Below the pieces are notes generated by a model. That model was not told the origin of the DNA. It saw only the letters and a list, made by a program, of their open reading frames with translations, and searched no databases. A stretch of DNA of 64,000 nucleotides from Acridotheres tristis (taxonomy: Eukaryota > Chordata > Aves > Passeriformes > Sturnidae): the NCBI GenBank assembly GCA_037013685.1, contig CM072919.1:31785435-31849434 (forward strand). The letters are read 5' to 3'. Made by a program: the position numbers and the translations under genes. Positions within the stretch are counted from its first letter, which is position 1, and each line of letters begins with the position of its first letter. Of the stretch, positions 11,021-24,042 are shown piece after piece.

Positions 11021-14000
11021 ATTTCCAACTAACCATAGTCAGGGTTCAGATTGTTAGTTCTTCTTTTTCCTCTTGTTTCACTTTTTCTTATCCCCTAATC
11101 TTCCCTCTACCTCTGTGGGTCTGTATTGCAGAAAGTGAGCATCAATCCTGCTGCTTCTTTTTAAGGGACATCCCAGAACACTCCAAGTTGCATTTTTGTA
11201 TTCACTATTTTTTTATCAATCTAGTGCACTGCCTTGCCAGAAGCTCTTTCCTTTCTAATGGAGCATATCATAATCAAAATTACAAATCTTCCTAACCTAA
11301 AAGCAAAAGAATAAATTTGATTAATACAGGACTGGTATTGGTCTGGTAATAAGACTGGGCTGGTAATGTATAATAATTATTGATAATATGTCACAAGAGG
11401 CAATAAATACAGATAGTAAGACATACAACAGACATTTTCAGAAATGTGAAAGCCACAGAATATATTCCTTCTATCTCTTCAGTATGTAAATTTATCCTTT
11501 TAAGACTATGCAGCTGTTGTCAAATTAAAAATTTATCTGCAGCCTACCAAGATACAGTAGAATTTTCCAGCAGTAAACTTTGCAGAGAGTAAACAAATAA
11601 AATTAATAAAATCAGAATATTCACTGAAAGTAATACATCAATACTCATGACACAACAGATGTCTAAAGGATATGCAAGCTTACCTACATACATGGATGCA
11701 TGGATTTTTGCTTTTATAAAGGACCAGCTGCTCTCTCGGGGAGTGATACGTCTTTAGGAAGCTGATCAGAGTCTATTTTTTCTCTCTCCATTGATTTCCC
11801 ACAGTGAGAAAAGTCAAATAAAGCAAGGGGTGTTTCTTCTCATTATGCATTATTGTGAACTTCAAATCCAAAGTTAGAATTGTATCTGAAGTAAATGGGT
11901 GAAAACCTTTGAGACTTTTTCACCAGCATGTAATTTCATTAGAATTCATTAAGCCACTGTAGAGGAAAAGAATAGGGAGGAAAAAAAAAAGCAATCCCAG
12001 GGAGAGTTGTTCCTTTCAGCTTTCTTTTTTTTTTCCTTTGAATTACATGCAAGATTTTTTTGAAGATTTTCTGTCTTGTTTTTTATTATGGTTTGCATTG
12101 CCATCTCCAATGTACTGCTAGTAAGGCAATATGGTTGGGTCTAAAATTTCCATCAATATATTCTCAAGTTCTGAGGAGATAGAAGTGTAGCTTTGTATCT
12201 TATCTCTATACTCTACTGAATGTGTTTTATTTATGTTAAAAATTATGTAACTTGGAAGGACTTTCACATATTAAATTTTGCTACAGTATCAAAATTAAAT
12301 CCTTCTCTGGATCTTGACATGGTAAAGCACTAATATTTAACTGCAAAAATTCAGTGGCTTGACTATTTCAGAGTTTTGGAGTGTTTTTTTTGTTCTTATT
12401 GCACTACTGTTGCTCTTATACAGCGATGATATTTGAAGAAGCTCTGCATTATCTCAACATTAATATTTTCTGTGTTCTATTTTTCACTTGTGTGTTGAAT
12501 TTTAATTCCCCTGGAACCCTAGACTGCTCACTGAGTCACAATGCTAATAATGATTAACACTTGGACTGCATCATATCTAAGTAGCTCAAACCTTCTGTAA
12601 TGCTCCATCTTCTAGAAAGAGGAAAATTTGGAAATAAGTAGTCAGTGAGTCTTTTGACCAAGTCTTTTTTAGCTTCAGATTAAAGGAAATTTTTCATGTG
12701 CTACTATAAATTTTTTTTTTAATGGTGTGTTAATTGAAATTCAGGATGTTAAAGGCACGTGATTTATTTCACAAGACTGGCAGGGTACTAATTCCTCTGT
12801 ATTTTTGTTTAACTTCCATGAATTTCTTAAGAAAACACAGCAAGTTACCTGACAGATTTAAAAAGCTTACAGAGGAAAAAGAGTGAATTTGACTGTTTAG
12901 TTGGTTAAGAAAGAAATTTTACTTTGGCAAATACTTCACTCAATTCTCATACACATCAGCATGGCCCTTCCTTAAATCAAAGTCATATTGTTTATTGTGG
13001 AGTGTAAGAGATCCAGAGAGTGTTGCTTCATTTATGGACTCAAGAAATGAAATTGTGGAAATTTCTGCAATAAGACATCTAGAGGACAGACATAGATTTT
13101 GTTTTATCATTCTGCAAATATTGGGCTATCCATGATGAAGATTTTTTTTGTATAAACTGCAGAAGATGTAAATTATCCTATTGTTAATCAGACCGCATCA
13201 GGGAAAAAAAAAAAACAAAGGAAAAGAAAACAAAAACAAGTAACAATAAACCCCAAACCATCAACTTTTTTGAACTATGAATCTTTAAGAAACATTTGGA
13301 AGCTACCTGTTTCTGTTATTCCTTCAGGAGTATAGAGGGTCTGCATCTAGGATGAACCATCATGATGTTTGACTTAATATTCTAGAACTGATTAAAAACT
13401 ATTAGATATTGGTGGAACATAACAGATTGACACATGAAAATTTAAGTCAGGTAGAAGATATGACAGCTTTTTCCTTCCTCCTTCCTAAAGAAAAATGGAA
13501 TATTTTTACAAAAATATTTTAAAGTATTCTTTTTAATCACAAAGCCATTTCAGGGGTCCTTTTCTGATTATCATTATTGATAACATCATCTTACATGAGA
13601 AGGCAGCAATTCGACACCCTTGTGTTTTATTTTTATATAGGTAATATCTATAAACTATTGAGACTACCTTCTCTTCTGAAAGTGTAGGAAGTATTATTGT
13701 CTTTAACATCCCAAATTGCACAAAGGCAATTGTGAAGTCCAGGCAGAGTGTCTGCCACATCTGCGGAAATTTATTGCAAAACAGGAAGAATATTTTGACA
13801 AAGATCTTTATGCCTGTTAAGTGCTGATTTCACGTTTTCATTGTGCCTCACAGAATCACAATAAAATATAGAAATGTTTTGTTATTGCCAAGTAAGATTT
13901 TAAGTGAGAGACTACAGAGAATGGCATTTGTTATTAATTACAGATCTAGGTCTCCTTTGGCATTTTCAACAGCTTATTTCTCAGACCTTGTGAAGGATAG

Positions 14001-17000
14001 CAATTAACTTTTCAAATAGGGCCACTCATGAGGATCCCAATATCTAAAATTAGACCTCTAAGTTAAAAAATCTTGCCTTAAACCCTGACTTTCCTTTGCT
14101 GATACTAATGTTAATAATAAACCTCAGGGCCTTACGATCTTGTCTCATTTACACTTTCTTTTCTCCTCTGTGGATAATTTGTTCTGGATGAATTCTCTTG
14201 CATTGTCAAGGCTATATCTGCTGCATTCCTTTATTATAACAGACTGCAGTGCCACTTCAGTAATTGCTAGACATAGCTAGGCAGCAACATTTAAAATGCT
14301 ATGCGTGGAAGCAAAACCACCTGACAATGTCCTATCGTTACAACTTTATGGCTGAAATTGTTTTGGAATTAGGGACATATTTCTTGTTGAAGTTGCTTCT
14401 TAACGTTTCTTTGGTTTGGGTTGGGTTTTTTTCTTGTGGTGCTTTTTAGCATTTGACTAATACTGTTATCATATGCTGCCCTAATGACATTTCTGTAGGA
14501 AATGTATTGGGTTTTTTTTATGGTTTGTTTGTTCATTTTCAGATTTAGAGTCTTTTTGTGTCCCAATCTAAGCAGTCCACCAGCTCTTAGTCTGAGAGTC
14601 ATTTGCCCTTCAGGGATGTTTGTTTTAAAGTTAAAAAAAACCCCACTAACTACAAACAACCTTCTCTTAAATGTGAAAAATGTGTAATTAAACTGTGATC
14701 ATATGTGCAGCCTCTCTGTCCCTGAACTATTTTTTTTTCTGTTTTTTTAACAGAAAAGGAATTTTAGCTTAGTACTGCAGGTGTTTTTACGTATGAAAAT
14801 GTGATTGTTCTAAAGGGCTTTCATCTTCTAAATAGCAGAAATAATCAAAGTTAACTACTTACATACAGTATTGTTATATACAGCAATCAGTTGGGGAAGT
14901 GAAAATGAAATAAATTGAAACACTGGAATCTCCTTTTCTTAAAAATGCAAATATTATGCCTAAAATGTATCTCAGAATTGTTCTATTTTATGTCTATGAT
15001 ACAGGTAACTGTAAATGTAGTGAAAATAAGGATAAGCTCAAGTTCTGAAAGGGCTTAAATTCCTCTTCATTACTTCTAAACCTATAACTCCAGTAGTGTA
15101 TGTGAATTCATTTATTCTGTATGGATTTGGGCAATCATGAAATCAATCATAGTTAGCCTGTGCTAGAATAGTTTAGAGGTGCCACTCTTGAGCATGACAG
15201 CATAAGATGCAGTACATACATTTTTAAATTCATAAGTTCCCTTTTGTAAAGACTAACTTTTCTAAACAGATTAAAGTAGAATTATGACATATGAAAAGTA
15301 TTGAATGCCTTGAAAAACGCTGAATTTTTCTAAGAATAAATATATTTTATTGTTTTTCTTTGTCATTATTTTTTTTTTAAATAAATTAGCATAGTCACTA
15401 GGATTGCCACCAAATGAATTTGAATTATTTGTAAATATATTTTTTTCTTTGTTTTAAGAGAATATTCATAGACTATGTATTTTTCACCAAACAGAACTCT
15501 TTAACTTGCATCTTCACTGTTTAGGCAATATATCACTGAAAATATGGGTGAAGGCTTTATTTTGAGAAGAATCACGTTTTTAATTCTGTTAGAGCTTTTG
15601 AAATTGAAAAGATGCTGAAATTAGTTTTTAAAATCTCCTTACTTTCTTTTTTTCCAAGCTTGAATTAGACATGTCTAGCTGGCTACACTGCAGAAGTTAG
15701 ATGGATTGCAAGAGATCCCCTCACAGTCTGGTCTCATACTGCTGCACTTTCAGAGGGGTCTGCTTATAGTACCCTGGTAGTTTTCCCCATAGTGATTTTT
15801 AATGCCTCTTAAGTGTCAAAAGTATCCAAAGGGAAAAAAATCCTTGAAAATTACCTTGTTTGGTTTATATTCAACTCTTTTAAAAGTAAGACTTATTCTT
15901 TTACTTCTTCACCAAAAATTTGAGATTGTTTATTTAGTATTAAATTCTGATAGATATCAACTACCCTGATCCTTAGACATTAAAATCCGTTTTCCCAAGT
16001 GATCACTGAAGTCAGACAGATCATCTATATATCTGAATCCTAGTATTTTGAATAACTCCCTGCATTTGTCTCCAGATATGAACATTCTGAGGTATCATTT
16101 TTGTCAGTGAAACATCTATATGAATTTCTACCTTTCCCATATAGTCAACTTATTACTATTGATTATGTGTATTCATTTGCAAAGATTTCATTAAAATATA
16201 TATAGCAATGAAATTCTCTGTTTCCTTAATAAAATAGAACACAGTAATTTTGACTGTTATTTAAAATACTACATATATAATAATGTTCTTTCTTACTAAA
16301 GAAAAAATTACCACAAAATCTTGAGATGAATCATTTGCATCTTTTTTTCCTTCTTTTTTTTGCTGGATTTTCTTAAATACGAATAAAATTTCCAGTTATG
16401 ATTCATAAAAAAATGTATTTCATGGATATCTCATAAATAAGATTAGTTATTTCTCATAATAACTACATAGCAGCACATCTGTGATTTCTCCATTTTTCCA
16501 AGCTGCCACCTTTGGTATTTTGAAGCAAACTTTAGTCTGAGCATTACTGTATTCCTGTGTTGGTTCACAAGAATGAAAGTTTACTATTAATATATAGAAC
16601 TGTTCAGCTGTTTCTGCTACTGCAACATTCTTGGTGGGCCAAAAAAAGAGATTTATAATAAAAGTATAATTATTTTGTGTTTATAGGCAAGTATAGATTA
16701 ATGGCATGAAAATCAGGCCATCACATTTTCACAGTCAAAAGAGTGAAAGAGTATGTTTCAGGATACCTTCTGCTCTTCTGCTCCATGAAAGCCTCAATAA
16801 TAAAACATTATTTTCCCTATGGGGTTTGCATGCTGAGTGGCTGCTACCTTTAAACTTGATGTGCTTTGTTGTTGATTTCTTGAATCTGGGGCCTAGAGAT
16901 TATACATGACCAGTGTAATTTTATGGATAGAAGGAATTCAATTTCTGAAAAGTGTAAATCCAGTATTTTGCAGATCTAGTCAACTTTTCCTCTTGGTGGA

Positions 17001-19369
17001 ATAGAGTGAACAGATTAGCTTTTAATTCCAAAGATACCTGAAGAAAGACTTTCAGTTAACACCATTATTCTATGCCAGTGCCAGGTAACTTTATTCACTG
17101 CATGAAGAATATGGCTTTATGGAAGTTGGTTTTGTCAAGGTTTGGGCTTGCTGCTGTCCTACATTTATATTGGATATTGTGGTTTATGAGCAAATATAAC
17201 AAGTAGATTATTTATTCTGGTGTATTGCTTTTCATTTAAGCTTTTCTATTTCATGCATTTTTTTTGTAAATGGTTCCATTTAATTATTTTTGGAGATGGA
17301 TGAGTGATCTTAAGAACCATCAAGCAAAACTTTAATTTAATTCAATAGAATCTATATAATGTTACCTGTCTGAGATGAAATTTCATCTCAGATGAAATAA
17401 CATAGAGAACAAAGAAATGAGACTTTGATAGAAAAATACACTTGCAAACTAAGTAAAAAACAAAACAAAAAGAATTCTAATTAATTTTGAGGGAAAAAAC
17501 TTGAAGAGATAGCTGTTTTTCTGCTTGAAATGACTGGATTTGGATGACATGGTAAGAACTGGCAGAGAACTAAGACAGTGAGCAAACACCAATCAAGACA
17601 AGTATCAGCAGAAATAGTAATAATAATGACAGTGCAAAAACATTTTTATTTAATCATCAGGTGATAACTGTCTATCTCTGTTGTGACTGTACTTCTATTA
17701 AGTCTTTTTTAGCCTGTCTTCCCTTGCTTATTGCTTTCTAACTATTATCAGTCAGTCTGAAAAAGTTATAACTTCTTTAATGGCTACTTCTATTTCTTAT
17801 GCTTCAGATAACCCCAGACCTTGATACAGGAAAGGGTAGTCAGGCAAGTTCAGTGCTCAGCCTTGTAAACAATCCAGGGACCAAAGGGAGGGTTGGTTCA
17901 TTAAAAGACAGTAAAATGATAAACATGTCCAATCTGGCCACCGGTTTGTGGGAGTCAAGATAAAGCATGAAGATGAAGACAGTTTTCTTTTTAACTAATG
18001 AGTGCAGATGTCTGTGTTTCGTCGGACTTAGAGAAGAAGCAGAAGCCAATTGGGAAACCTATCAATAAATTAAAAATACAGTAACAAAATAGTTATAAGG
18101 GCATCACTTCAACGAGGCACAGAGAATAAAGTCTCAGAAGCCACAGTAAATCAGGTAAAATAAAATAATTGGTCTCACTTTTGTTCTCTTCTTTGTTCTC
18201 TTTTGCTGGTATTTAAACGACGGACCAATTAAACCTACCTAGTAAGACAATCCAGTTCTTTGTCTTACATTATGAGACACAGTGAGAGACAGGTGGAAGA
18301 AAAGCATAAGGATTTCTCAGTGTTGTCCTTGAATGGCTATTGGCAATGTTTTTTTAGAAAGGGCACCTTTAACTAGAAGGCTTCTTAGTTCAGGCATCTT
18401 GTTTTCATATGGACTTGTCTCTGAATTTCAACAAGTTAGTGAAACAAGCTAGCATTCAGTTAGTATATTGATTATACATATGTTTTCATATAAAAAGTAA
18501 AACACGGTGGCGCCTAGCAACATACATTTTAAAAAATGTTTAGTAGTGTTCTTCACTGTCATGCTGTTTTAATTATATTGCATTAACATTGCTTCAAGGA
18601 GATAAATGCAGACATAATAATAGACACCTCCTGAGATTCAAACATGCATGCACAAGTTTATTTTCTACTTGTTATCTCTTCATATCTTTAGTTTATGATT
18701 TAAATTTTGAGACAGAACTCCATAAATAATACAACACTTCAGATGCATGTTTTATATAATATATATATATTTATAAAAACATTTCATGTAAGCATGCAAT
18801 ATGAAATGCTACAATTGCCAAATATCTCTCATGCAATATATAACTATTTAAGGACTCCTTATTTTGTGTCAGCAAACTCCTGACATTGAAACTAGAAAGA
18901 TGGGAAGTCTCCCTTTAATCATTATTCATTCCATTCCTTCATGCAGCCTTGGTTTAATTTTTGAACATAACTTACTTTGCACTTCAGCCTAATGCAACTG
19001 CTTGGGGTTTTTTTCAGAGTTATTGATAGGTTCCTTTGCTTTATGTGACCTTATATGTGTAGCAAGCAGGACATAGTGGCTTCAATTATCTTTTTTCAAT
19101 ATGCTGCTGTAGTAAAGGTTTTCTGTACGGGTTAACCAAAACATTCACAAAACTCATGCTTGCACAAGGTTTTCATTTTGATGATTATTCCTAATTAATT
19201 TAGGACCTAAATAAAATAAGATTGAAACAAAAAATAGCCATACTGTTCCAACTTCTTCTAATTACTTTGAGGAAAATCTTGTGGTGAAAATGTTTTTTTT
19301 CAAGCTTTATTGAGTTCTTGAACACTGAACACTCACTGAACACAAAGCCTATGGAGACTAGCTGAGGGA
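11021..19369. other. long repeat-poor AT-rich stretch
   Basis: Over 8 kb in which I recognise no CR1 or LTR sequence and no convincing coding exon. Contents noted: a perfect 24-bp palindrome at 17369-17392, poly-purine runs near 13201-13245 and a short TA run near 18755-18772. Frames of 60-96 residues occur by chance. Confidence 0.5.
17369..17392. repeat. perfect 24-bp palindrome
   Basis: The sequence made of TCTGAGATGAAA followed by its exact reverse complement TTTCATCTCAGA has 12-bp arms and no spacer. Part of it (GATGAAAT) recurs immediately to the right. No transposon edge or gene is recognisable around it. Confidence 0.95.
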
Positions 19370-19768
19370 TACAGGGTGGTTTAGCCTGAGGAAGAGGAGG
19401 CTCAGGAGAGACTTTATCACTCTCTAGATCTCCCTGAAAGGGAGTATAGTCAGATGGGGTCAGACTCTTCTCCCAAGGAACAAGAGATAGGACAAGAGGC
19501 CACAGTTTCAAGTTGTACCAGGGCAGGATTAGATTGGATATAAGGAAATGCTTCCTCACCAAAAGTTGCCAAGCATTGGAAGTCGCCAAGCATTGGAACT
19601 CACCAAGCAGTGACCCAGGAAGTGGCTGAGTCACCATCCCTGGTCTTGTTTAAAACACTCATACATGTGGCACTTAGATAGATTAGTGGTGGATTTAACA
19701 GTAGATTAATGGTGGACTTGATCATCTTGGAGGCCTTCGCCAACCTAAATAATGTTATGATTCTATAT
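19370..19768 (+). mobile_element. CR1 LINE 3' region
   Basis: Contains GCCTGAGGAAGAGGAGGCTC, a CAAGAGGCCACAGTTTCAAG block, AGATTGGATATAAGGAAATG and CTTCCTCACC. It ends ATCATCTTGGAGGCCTTCGC plus CAACCTAAATAATGTTATGATTC, all in the order of an avian CR1 3' end. An internal direct duplication GCCAAGCATTGGAA appears twice near 19569 and 19584. Confidence 0.85.
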
Positions 19769-20454
19769 TTTTCTACGTGAAACATTATATTTTATTTTAT
19801 TTCATTTCAGTTAATTTCATTAACATTGGTATTAATCTTGGGTTCCTTTTTCAAAACTATAATATCAGTAGGTTTTCAAAGATTACTGTAATCTGGAAAT
19901 GCATGGTCCTTCAAAGCAGGCCAGAATTTTAGAAAAAAACTGTATCAGGATATTACCAAAACGAGTAAAATCTATGCTAGAATGTTGCAAGAATTGTAAG
20001 GCATTCTTGGAGAAGAAAATCATAGCGTTAAGTTTTCCTGATTTTTTTCTCTCTAAATCTATGAATTTCACACTGGTTATTTGGCGACTCTATGGGGTTT
20101 TGCTTGGTTTTGGATGTAGTCCTCTGGCTCTCCTGCACTTTAGAGCTCTCCCACTGTATCAGAAACACAGATGCAAAATTGCAAGTTTGACAATTCTGTT
20201 ATATTTTTTTGTCCAAATCATGGAATTACTTAAAAAAAAGAGAATAGTTGGGGGAAAAAAAAAAAAGTGGTTTTGTTCATGACTTTGAAATTGCTACATT
20301 AAGGTGTTAAAAAGTTGCAAAGTGCTGTCTGTCAACACTGGCACATATTTTCAAGTGATGTATACCAGCTTATGGAAAGTGTAGGTTGTGACAGCTCAAT
20401 GTTGTTTTTCATGTCTGTGGAAAATATCAACTTCCTAACTAAAACTTTCAAGTG

Positions 20455-20575
20455 GGTTTTTGGGGGGTTTTTTGTTTGCTTGTTTTTTGTTTGCTTGTTT
20501 GGGCTTTTTTTTGGTTAGTTGGTTAGTTGGTTGTTTGGTTTGTTGGTTGGCTGGTGGGTTGGTTGGTTTAGGTTT
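20455..20575. repeat. T/G-rich imperfect repeat (TTTGCTTG, TTGGTTGG)
   Basis: One strand is nearly free of A; units TTTGTTTGCTTG and TTGGTTAG recur imperfectly. Overlapping frames on both strands are translated low-complexity sequence. Confidence 0.85.
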
Positions 20576-20734
20576 CTTTGGCAAGTGGGAAAAAGAGGCT
20601 GTAAAAGTTAGACTTCCAAGGTTTGAAAGAAGATATGTATCTTGAGAATAAGTTATGCAATAATGGTTTTGCCATTTATTTACAATGAAGAAATATTCTT
20701 TCATCTTTCTGTTACATCCTTGGCTAATGTGCCT

Positions 20735-20895
20735 TTCCATGGTATATAATATAATCATATCATACAATATCATATAATGCAATACAATATAATATAATCT
20801 CATATCAATGTATATATATCTACATATATATTTAATATAAATGTAATATACACATACATATATAATACATATATATGTATATGTAATGTGAATTA
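20735..20895. repeat. AT-rich imperfect repeat (ATATAATATA, TATATGTA)
   Basis: A run of ATATAAT, CATATCAT and TATATGTA units over about 160 bp, probably an old degenerate AT microsatellite. Confidence 0.85.
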
Positions 20896-21193
20896 CCTAT
20901 ATTACATGGCACTTTAACTATATCAGTAATCCAGCTAATCACATATGGAGGAATAACAGCTTTCAAGTATTATAGATAGATAAGAATTACAAAGAAGAGA
21001 CAAATATTTGGATTAAATGGTAGAATAATATTTTCCTGTACATGTATGCATTATTCCTTTCAGTATTAATATAATTTCATTTTTTGCTGCAAGACCAAAC
21101 CAAACCAAAATAAAACAAAACAAAAAAGCAGTAAAATGGTAACTAAGACTTGACCTCACTCAGTTTAAATGATGATATAACAGACTAATACAC

Positions 21194-21971
21194 TGTCTTG
21201 GTTTGAAAGACAGGTATTTGCTAAAAGTGACAGGGGCCTCTTTTTGAAAAGGCGAATATAACCCCCCCATTCACTTTATTATGATTTTGAAATTAAAGGG
21301 CTCTCAGGCAGAGATTTGGAGGTAGGAATAACAGTTCTTTACTGATATATACAAACATATATATATATGTAAAAGAAGGGAAACGAAACACAACAACAAT
21401 AACTGCGAGATCAACAGCAGCAGGCAAGCCAGTGAGCAGTTCTCCCGGCTGTGGACACCTTTCCTCTGCGGTGCAGTCTCCGTTCCGGCGCTGCCAGTCC
21501 CCGGTGAGCAGGGAGGAGATGCGGTGATCCCACGGGGCTGGAGGGACGCTGCGGTGAACGGCGCCTGTGCCCCACATGGGAAGGGCGTGGGGGAGACGCT
21601 GCTCACGGATCCCAGGGCAGTGTCAGGTCTGATGCTCCAAAAGGATGTGCTGGAGTCAGTAGGAGATGCGGGAGAGCGTTTGAGCAGGGAGGATGCGGGA
21701 TCCCACAGCCGAGGAAAGCAGCACCTGGGTCAGCGTGGCAGAGCCGAGTTTCTAGCGGCCGGCCTTGTTCGAGCCAGACGAGCGAGAGAGCGAGAGCACG
21801 AGACAACAGGCCCTTATCCCGCCTTTCCTTTTCTGGTGTTACCCCTCTCCTCCCCCGTTCGAGAGGAACTGTTACCTTAGCTATCTGAGCTTCTGGGTGT
21901 AGCCCCAAATACTTAACAATGCATACATAACATTCCCATGCATAACAATGGGAAAAATTCAACCCCCAACA
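21194..21971 (-). mobile_element. solo LTR related to the 55-62 kb provirus
   Basis: A 778-bp element beginning TGTCTTGGTTTGAAAGACAG and ending ATTCAACCCCCAACA. It shares both edges, the AACAGTTCTTTACTGATAT block and the CATAACAATGGGA block with the LTRs of the provirus at 55824-62588, but its central part differs. The direct repeat TACAC flanks it exactly (21189-21193 and 21972-21976). By homology with the provirus it is minus-sense. The centre (about 21400-21850) keeps many CpG sites in otherwise AT-rich surroundings. Frames of 94-126 residues on both strands of this GC-rich part are not genes. Confidence 0.93.
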
Positions 21972-21976
21972 TACAC

Positions 21977-22787
21977 TTTTCAAAGAGGAATAAAGGAAAT
22001 ATCAGAAAATTTTAAGGAAATAATAAGTTATATTACGTAATTTGGAGTTAATTGAGTTAATCCAGATTTATCTCTGGATTCTTTAACATGCTACTAATTC
22101 GAAGCCTTGAATTTAGGAGTGACTTGGAAACTTGAACAAGTAGTGTAGCTTTTAAATTATTCTCTGAATTAGTGAACATCTTGGTAGGTAGAATGATTCT
22201 TTTGCAAGCAGATGGAATATAACTGAAAACTTGCCTTTTGTTTTTATTTCGTTTTCTTTTTTACTTCATATCCTGTGATATTTAACAGTGTGAAAAAAAT
22301 AGGAACAGTGAGCAATGAAAATATGATCTTTAAAAGTCTGTTTATAGGACAAAAACCTGAATTTTAGTATTTGACATTTCTCTTGTTTTGCTGATTTTCA
22401 AAGCACTTGCTGGCTACAGGTTTTTGTATAGACAAGACTAGTTTGAGAGTCTCAGAACAATCTGTGGAAGTATACCTTGGAAAGCAAAATTTTATCAGTT
22501 AGATTGAAGAAGGTTATGCAATTCTGAATAGGAACAGAAGGAAGGAAAAATTGCAACTAATTTAGAAAGTTCCAGAAGTTACATGTAAAAATTACAAGGG
22601 AAAAAAAAAAAAGACAGAAATAGACCTGACATAGGAAGATAATAGCATAGAAAGCACTTCAAAAATTTAGCTCAAATAAAAATGAAAGAGATGCTATTTT
22701 GTCACAAAGACTATTTCTCCTAACTTTCAGGGTAGTCTTTCTTTCCAAATCTTTCATTGCCTCTTTTGATTTAAACATTAGCCAGAA
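21977..22787. other. AT-rich non-coding DNA
   Basis: Nothing recognised. Confidence 0.5.
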
Positions 22788-22945
22788 ATCATAGAATTAT
22801 GGACTATCCTGAGCTGGGAGAGACCCATATGGATCATCAGAGTCCAACTCTCAGCCTTGTACAAGGTTGACCTCATGTGCCTGCGAGAGCTTCTTGAGCT
22901 CCGTCAGGTTTGGTGCTGTGACCACTTCCCTGGGGAGCCCCAGTG
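22788..22945 (-). mobile_element. CR1 LINE 3' fragment
   Basis: AATCATAGAATTATGGACTA is the reverse complement of the CR1 terminal octamers. It is followed by GAGCTGGGAGAGACCCATAT and ATCATCAGAGTCCAACTC, then by GACCACTTCCCTGGGGAGCC, as in inverted CR1 3' ends. Confidence 0.88.
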
Positions 22946-23839
22946 GAAGCCAAAGGCTAAACTGTCAGTAACTTATATGAGACTAGAATTTTAACCATAA
23001 TTCTTGTCCATATCTTGCAGATTTCCTCTTCGTGTTTTGGTAATATTTTAATTATTCATGCTTTCATAATTAATTTTACTTGGTCTGTAATTTTCAATTT
23101 TCCACAGGCTGAGATATCCCTAAAGAGCTTTAGACACTATTAGAAAGCCTTGTAGGATCATAATTCTCTTAAATAATAATAATAATAAAATTGTTCTATG
23201 TTTATTTGATTATTAATGAATTCATGAAACCATCACCCATAACAAAAGTCACACTTATAAGTAATCTTTCTCATGCTTAAGTGTCCTCATGTTCAGTACA
23301 ATATTGTAGAAGGATTATATTCATGTAATACACTATTCTGAAGACAAGTAGGTTTAGACATGCTTTTGAAGTGTTGTAACATCTTCACGTTAATAAAATA
23401 CAAGTAACAGTTCAGCTTCTCACTTTGCTGGTACATTTTTTTGTTCACAAAAATTGACTAGAAACACTAAAGTATATTTATATATTAAGGCTGAACTTTG
23501 GCAGAAAAGTTTCTTCATAAACCATTCAAACTTTCTGAAAGATTCTAGGAAACTGTGTTAGTGATCAGATTTAGCCAAAGGTAGGATAATGTAGTTCTAC
23601 CCTAAAAATATTCACTATTTCTGTGTTTGTATTTGACTAAATGTCATTGCTAGGATTAAATCAATGTTTCCATTTATCAAAATGGTTTCTTTCTAAACCA
23701 CTGTTAAATACACATGCATCTCTAACTTTTTTTAATCCATCAGAATCAAAAATGTTTTTTATTCAAAAACTGCGATCATGTGCAACAGACAAAAATATTC
23801 AGTTTATATATTAGAAAAAAATTTTTTCATCATTAGGGT
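22946..23839. other. AT-rich non-coding DNA
   Basis: Nothing recognised apart from a short (AAT)n near 23176-23188. Confidence 0.5.
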
Positions 23840-24042
23840 GAAATATTCCAGGCACTGGAATATGTTGCCCAGGGAGGTGGTGGAGTCACCATACCTGGAA
23901 GTGTTTGAGGTGTCTGGATCTAGTGCTGAGTGATGTGGTTGAGTGGCTGAGTGGCTGAGGGGTTACAGGGGCAGTGCCAGGTGGATGGCGGGACTTGGTG
24001 ACCTTAAAGGTCTCTTCCAAGCTTGACAGTTCTGTGATTCTA
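23840..24042 (+). mobile_element. CR1 LINE 3' fragment
   Basis: CCAGGGAGGTGGTGGAGTCA, CCATACCTGGAAGTGTTTGA and CTTGGTGACCTTAAAGGTC, followed by TTCCAAGCTTGACAGTTC and TGTGATTCTAC, form a complete CR1 3' end. A local GTGGCTGAGTGGCTGAG duplication lies near 23945. Confidence 0.9.

Larger units (their letters stand above)
19769..21188. other. AT-rich DNA with simple repeats
   Basis: No coding exon recognised. The 127-residue plus frame at 19899-20282 has no recognisable family. It holds the T/G-rich repeat at 20455-20575 and the AT-rich repeat at 20735-20895. Confidence 0.5.

Noticed and set aside
21293..21983. Frames of 94-126 residues on both strands
   Set aside because: They lie in the GC-rich centre of a solo LTR, where long chance frames are expected.
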